In this document: piece after piece, positions 4,997 through 7,028 of the stretch
Numbering within the stretch: the stretch's first letter is position 1
Layout of the letters: each line of letters starts with the position of its first letter
Assembly: GCA_946618745.1 (NCBI GenBank)
Contig: CAMOLN010000047.1
Coordinates: 1-7,028, forward strand
Direction of reading: 5' to 3'
DNA length: 7,028 nucleotides
Source: an uncultured Alphaproteobacteria bacterium
Lineage (GTDB): Bacteria; Pseudomonadota; Alphaproteobacteria; RF32; CAG-239
The notes under the pieces: generated by a model
The model's database searches: none
Seen by the model: the letters and a program-made list of their open reading frames with translations, nothing else
What the model was told of the DNA's origin: nothing
Translations under genes and position numbers: made by a program

Positions 4997-5677
4997 TTAT
5001 TTTTCTCTTACCACGGCCAACAAATTCTCTATTTTCTTAGCCACAGCATCAATAGAACCCGTCCCGTCAACACACAAAAGCCAACCTTTTTGCTCAAAAT
5101 AAGGTATTGTGGGATAGGTCAAAGCTCTGTAATTCACGAGTCGATTATGAACAGTCGTTCGATTGTCATCGATTCGCCGATAAAATTCCGTCCCTCCGCA
5201 ATTATCACAAACCCCGTAAACTTTAGGCTTAAGATATCGATCATGATACCCTTGACCGCATTTCATACAAGCATAACGCCCCAATATGCGTTCCATAATA
5301 ATCTCATCGGGAACTTGGATTTCTATTGCCGCATCCAAAACAATTCCTTTTTTATCCAACAACTTATCCAAAACTTCGGCTTGAGGCAAAGTCCGTGGAA
5401 AACCATCAAGAATAAAACCATTTTTACAATCATCTTTCTCGATTCGTTTTTCCAACATTTTTACAATCATATCATCGGGAACCAGATTTCCATCATCAAT
5501 CAAAGACTTTATCTTGTGTCCCAAATCAGAACCGGTCTGCGTTTCGGCTCGCAACATTTCTCCGGTTGATAAATGCGGAATTGCGATTCGTTCCTTCAAT
5601 ATACGAGCCTGCGTCCCTTTACCGCACCCCGGAGCACCGGTTAATATTATGTGCAACCCCAAACCATTAGCATTCAT
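4997..5677 (-). CDS. adk: Adenylate kinase, zinc-lid (long) type
   Basis: This cytoplasmic enzyme of 226 residues interconverts ATP + AMP and 2 ADP. The P-loop GAPGCGKGT is at 14-22, the AMP-binding segment LSTGEMLR at 36-43, and DGFPRT at 91-96. The long lid (about 133-170) carries four cysteines, C137/C140 and C157/C160, the set that binds structural zinc in many alphaproteobacterial and Gram-positive enzymes; E. coli lacks them. RRIDD at 167-171 matches the lid arginine motif. The ATG start (5675-5677) gives about seven residues more before the first beta strand than usual. Its ribosome site is weak (AAGAAG), and a TTG at the eighth codon is an alternative. It lies 4 bp after secY, so it is probably translated by coupling. 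Adk beside secY is common in spc operons. Confidence 0.97.
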   Translation of the reverse strand: MNANGLGLHIILTGAPGCGKGTQARILKERIAIPHLSTGEMLRAETQTGSDLGHKIKSLIDDGNLVPDDMIVKMLEKRIEKDDCKNGFILDGFPRTLPQAEVLDKLLDKKGIVLDAAIEIQVPDEIIMERILGRYACMKCGQGYHDRYLKPKVYGVCDNCGGTEFYRRIDDNRTTVHNRLVNYRALTYPTIPYFEQKGWLLCVDGTGSIDAVAKKIENLLAVVREK

Positions 5678-5681
5678 TTTT

Positions 5682-7010
5682 TTACTTCTTCTTTTTACCG
5701 GCCAAAGATGCCTTACGAATCAACGATTCATATTGATAAGCAATTAAATGAGATTGAACTTGCCCTACAAAGTCCATTGTAACTTGCACCACAATCAACA
5801 ATGTTGTTCCGCCCAAAACAAACGGAACCGATAATTTACTGATTAAAATCTCCGGCAAAATACATAACCCAACCAAATAAATTGCCCCAACTACAGTCAA
5901 ACGAGTAATTACATAATCCAAATACTCTGCTGTAGTCTTGCCCGGTCTGATACCGGCAACAAAACCACCGTGTTTTTTCAGATTATCGGCAGTCTCTTCC
6001 GGATTAAACACTATTGCTGTATAGAAAAATGCAAAAAACGCTATCAAAAATGCATACAAAACCAAATATAACGGCTGTCCGTGTCCCAACATTTGCGACA
6101 AACTCTGAACCCATGCCGGTCCGTTCTGTGCACTCAAATTTGCAATAGTAATCGGCAACAACAATAACGAACTGGCGAAAATCGGCGGAATAACTCCGGT
6201 CGGATTAATCTTCAACGGCAAATGCGAACTTTCAGCCGCGCTCATTCTGCCCATTACCTGACGCTTAGGATATTGAATAACAATCTTTCTTTGAGCTCTT
6301 TCAACAAATACAATCAAATAAATCAATGCAACAGCCATAACCATCAACATCAGAATAACTCCGGCCGACATTGATCCGACACGTCCCAATTCAAAAGTCT
6401 GAGCCAACGCCGCCGGAATATTGGCTATAATACCAACCGTAATTATCAACGAAGAACCGTTACCGACACCGCGTGAAGTAATTTGTTCTCCTAACCAAAC
6501 AATAAACATTGTGCCGCCAACCAACGAAACAATGGTTGTAAACTTAAACAATCCTCCCGGCAACAATACTGCCGATGCCCCATAAGCATTACTCATACTC
6601 TCCAAGCCTACTGCTATTCCATAGCCCTGAATAATCGTAATCAAAACAGTTAAATATCTGGTATATTGGGTAACCTTGCGATGACCTGCCTCACCCTCTT
6701 TTTTCAAAGCCTGTAACGACGGAATAATCGATTGTCCTAATTGAATAATAATCGATGCCGAAATATAAGGCATAATATTCAAAGCAAAGATTGTCATACG
6801 CTCCAACGCACCGCCGGCAAACATATTAAACATTCCCAACAACCCATTCGAATTACGTGCAAACAATTGTGCAACTACTGTCGGATCGATTCCCGGCAAC
6901 GGTATAAAAGTACCGACTCTGAACACAATCAGAGCCAACACCGTAAACCACAATCTTTTCTTTAGTTCCTCGGCCTTACCGAATACCGACATATCAACAC
7001 TTGCTGCCAT
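5682..7010 (-). CDS. secY: Protein translocase subunit SecY
   Basis: The 442-residue inner-membrane protein forms the protein-conducting channel with SecE and SecG, driven by SecA or the ribosome. Ten hydrophobic segments can be placed at about 21-38, 72-94, 118-137, 155-174, 185-202, 214-235, 271-291, 313-334, 366-386 and 392-412. Family landmarks are the plug-region GTFIPLPGIDP (33-43), NIMPYISASII (78-88), the cytosolic loop with YPKRQVMG (247-254), FNPEETADNLKKHGGFVAGIRPG (335-357, partner binding), and a lysine-rich tail. Length is normal. The ATG (7008-7010) gives the short alphaproteobacterial-type N-terminus, but its ribosome binding site is poor, which suggests coupling to an upstream gene, normally rplO, beyond the window. 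An internal Met7 is a possible alternative start. Confidence 0.98.
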   Translation of the reverse strand: MAASVDMSVFGKAEELKKRLWFTVLALIVFRVGTFIPLPGIDPTVVAQLFARNSNGLLGMFNMFAGGALERMTIFALNIMPYISASIIIQLGQSIIPSLQALKKEGEAGHRKVTQYTRYLTVLITIIQGYGIAVGLESMSNAYGASAVLLPGGLFKFTTIVSLVGGTMFIVWLGEQITSRGVGNGSSLIITVGIIANIPAALAQTFELGRVGSMSAGVILMLMVMAVALIYLIVFVERAQRKIVIQYPKRQVMGRMSAAESSHLPLKINPTGVIPPIFASSLLLLPITIANLSAQNGPAWVQSLSQMLGHGQPLYLVLYAFLIAFFAFFYTAIVFNPEETADNLKKHGGFVAGIRPGKTTAEYLDYVITRLTVVGAIYLVGLCILPEILISKLSVPFVLGGTTLLIVVQVTMDFVGQVQSHLIAYQYESLIRKASLAGKKKK

Positions 7011-7028
7011 TTTTTCTGCTAATGAAAC

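Noticed and set aside
5090..5569. 159-codon plus-strand ORF antisense to adk
   Set aside because: It lies fully within adk, has no Shine-Dalgarno sequence, and its translation resembles no known protein; the adk reading is unambiguous.
7011..7028. End of an upstream gene (expected rplO) at the right edge
   Set aside because: Only 18 bases are visible; one minus-strand frame has a TAG, but nothing shows that it ends rplO.

Overview
The window reads as chromosomal DNA of an AT-rich alphaproteobacterium. The evidence is the gene order secY-adk-rpsM-rpsK-rpoA on the minus strand, an RpoA beginning [10 protein letters not shown], an adenylate kinase with a four-cysteine zinc-type lid, and a CarD/CdnL-type regulator. 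The low G+C, the large Cys-rich secreted protein and the phage-type gene remnant suggest a host- or gut-associated lineage (Rhodospirillales-like or a neighbour). That placement is an inference and was not tested by any search.

Layout from left to right. Positions 1-10 hold what looks like the first codons of a minus-strand gene that runs off the left edge. A strong terminator (115-146) ends the minus-strand carD gene (167-676). A 165-bp divergent intergenic region separates carD from a plus-strand gene (842-2572). That gene encodes a 576-residue exported protein with a Cys-rich repeat array followed by a beta-rich, possibly beta-helical, C-terminal half; I do not recognise its function. A 397-bp stretch without an intact gene (2573-2969) follows. 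It contains a decayed fragment of a phage or mobile-element large polyvalent protein, a hairpin-bearing segment, and the rpoA terminator (2915-2952). From there to the right edge the minus strand carries rpoA, rpsK, rpsM, adk and secY.

The right half is the end of the spc operon joined to the alpha operon. secY (membrane channel of the Sec translocon) and adk (adenylate kinase) are 4 bp apart and probably share a transcript that starts upstream of the window. A near-perfect sigma-70 promoter in the adk-rpsM gap gives rpsM-rpsK-rpoA its own transcription start, with a G+C-rich discriminator of the type seen at growth-rate-controlled promoters. CarD/CdnL proteins act on such promoters in other bacteria, so the two ends of the window may be functionally linked, though the sequence does not prove it.

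The most notable points are these: rplQ is missing from its usual place after rpoA, a mobile-element gene scar lies exactly where it should be, the Cys-rich protein has a regular repeat architecture, and the alpha-operon promoter is unusually clear. No CRISPR array, tRNA, rRNA or intact mobile element was seen. I did not find a convincing new multi-gene system; the Cys-rich protein is the best candidate for undescribed biology.
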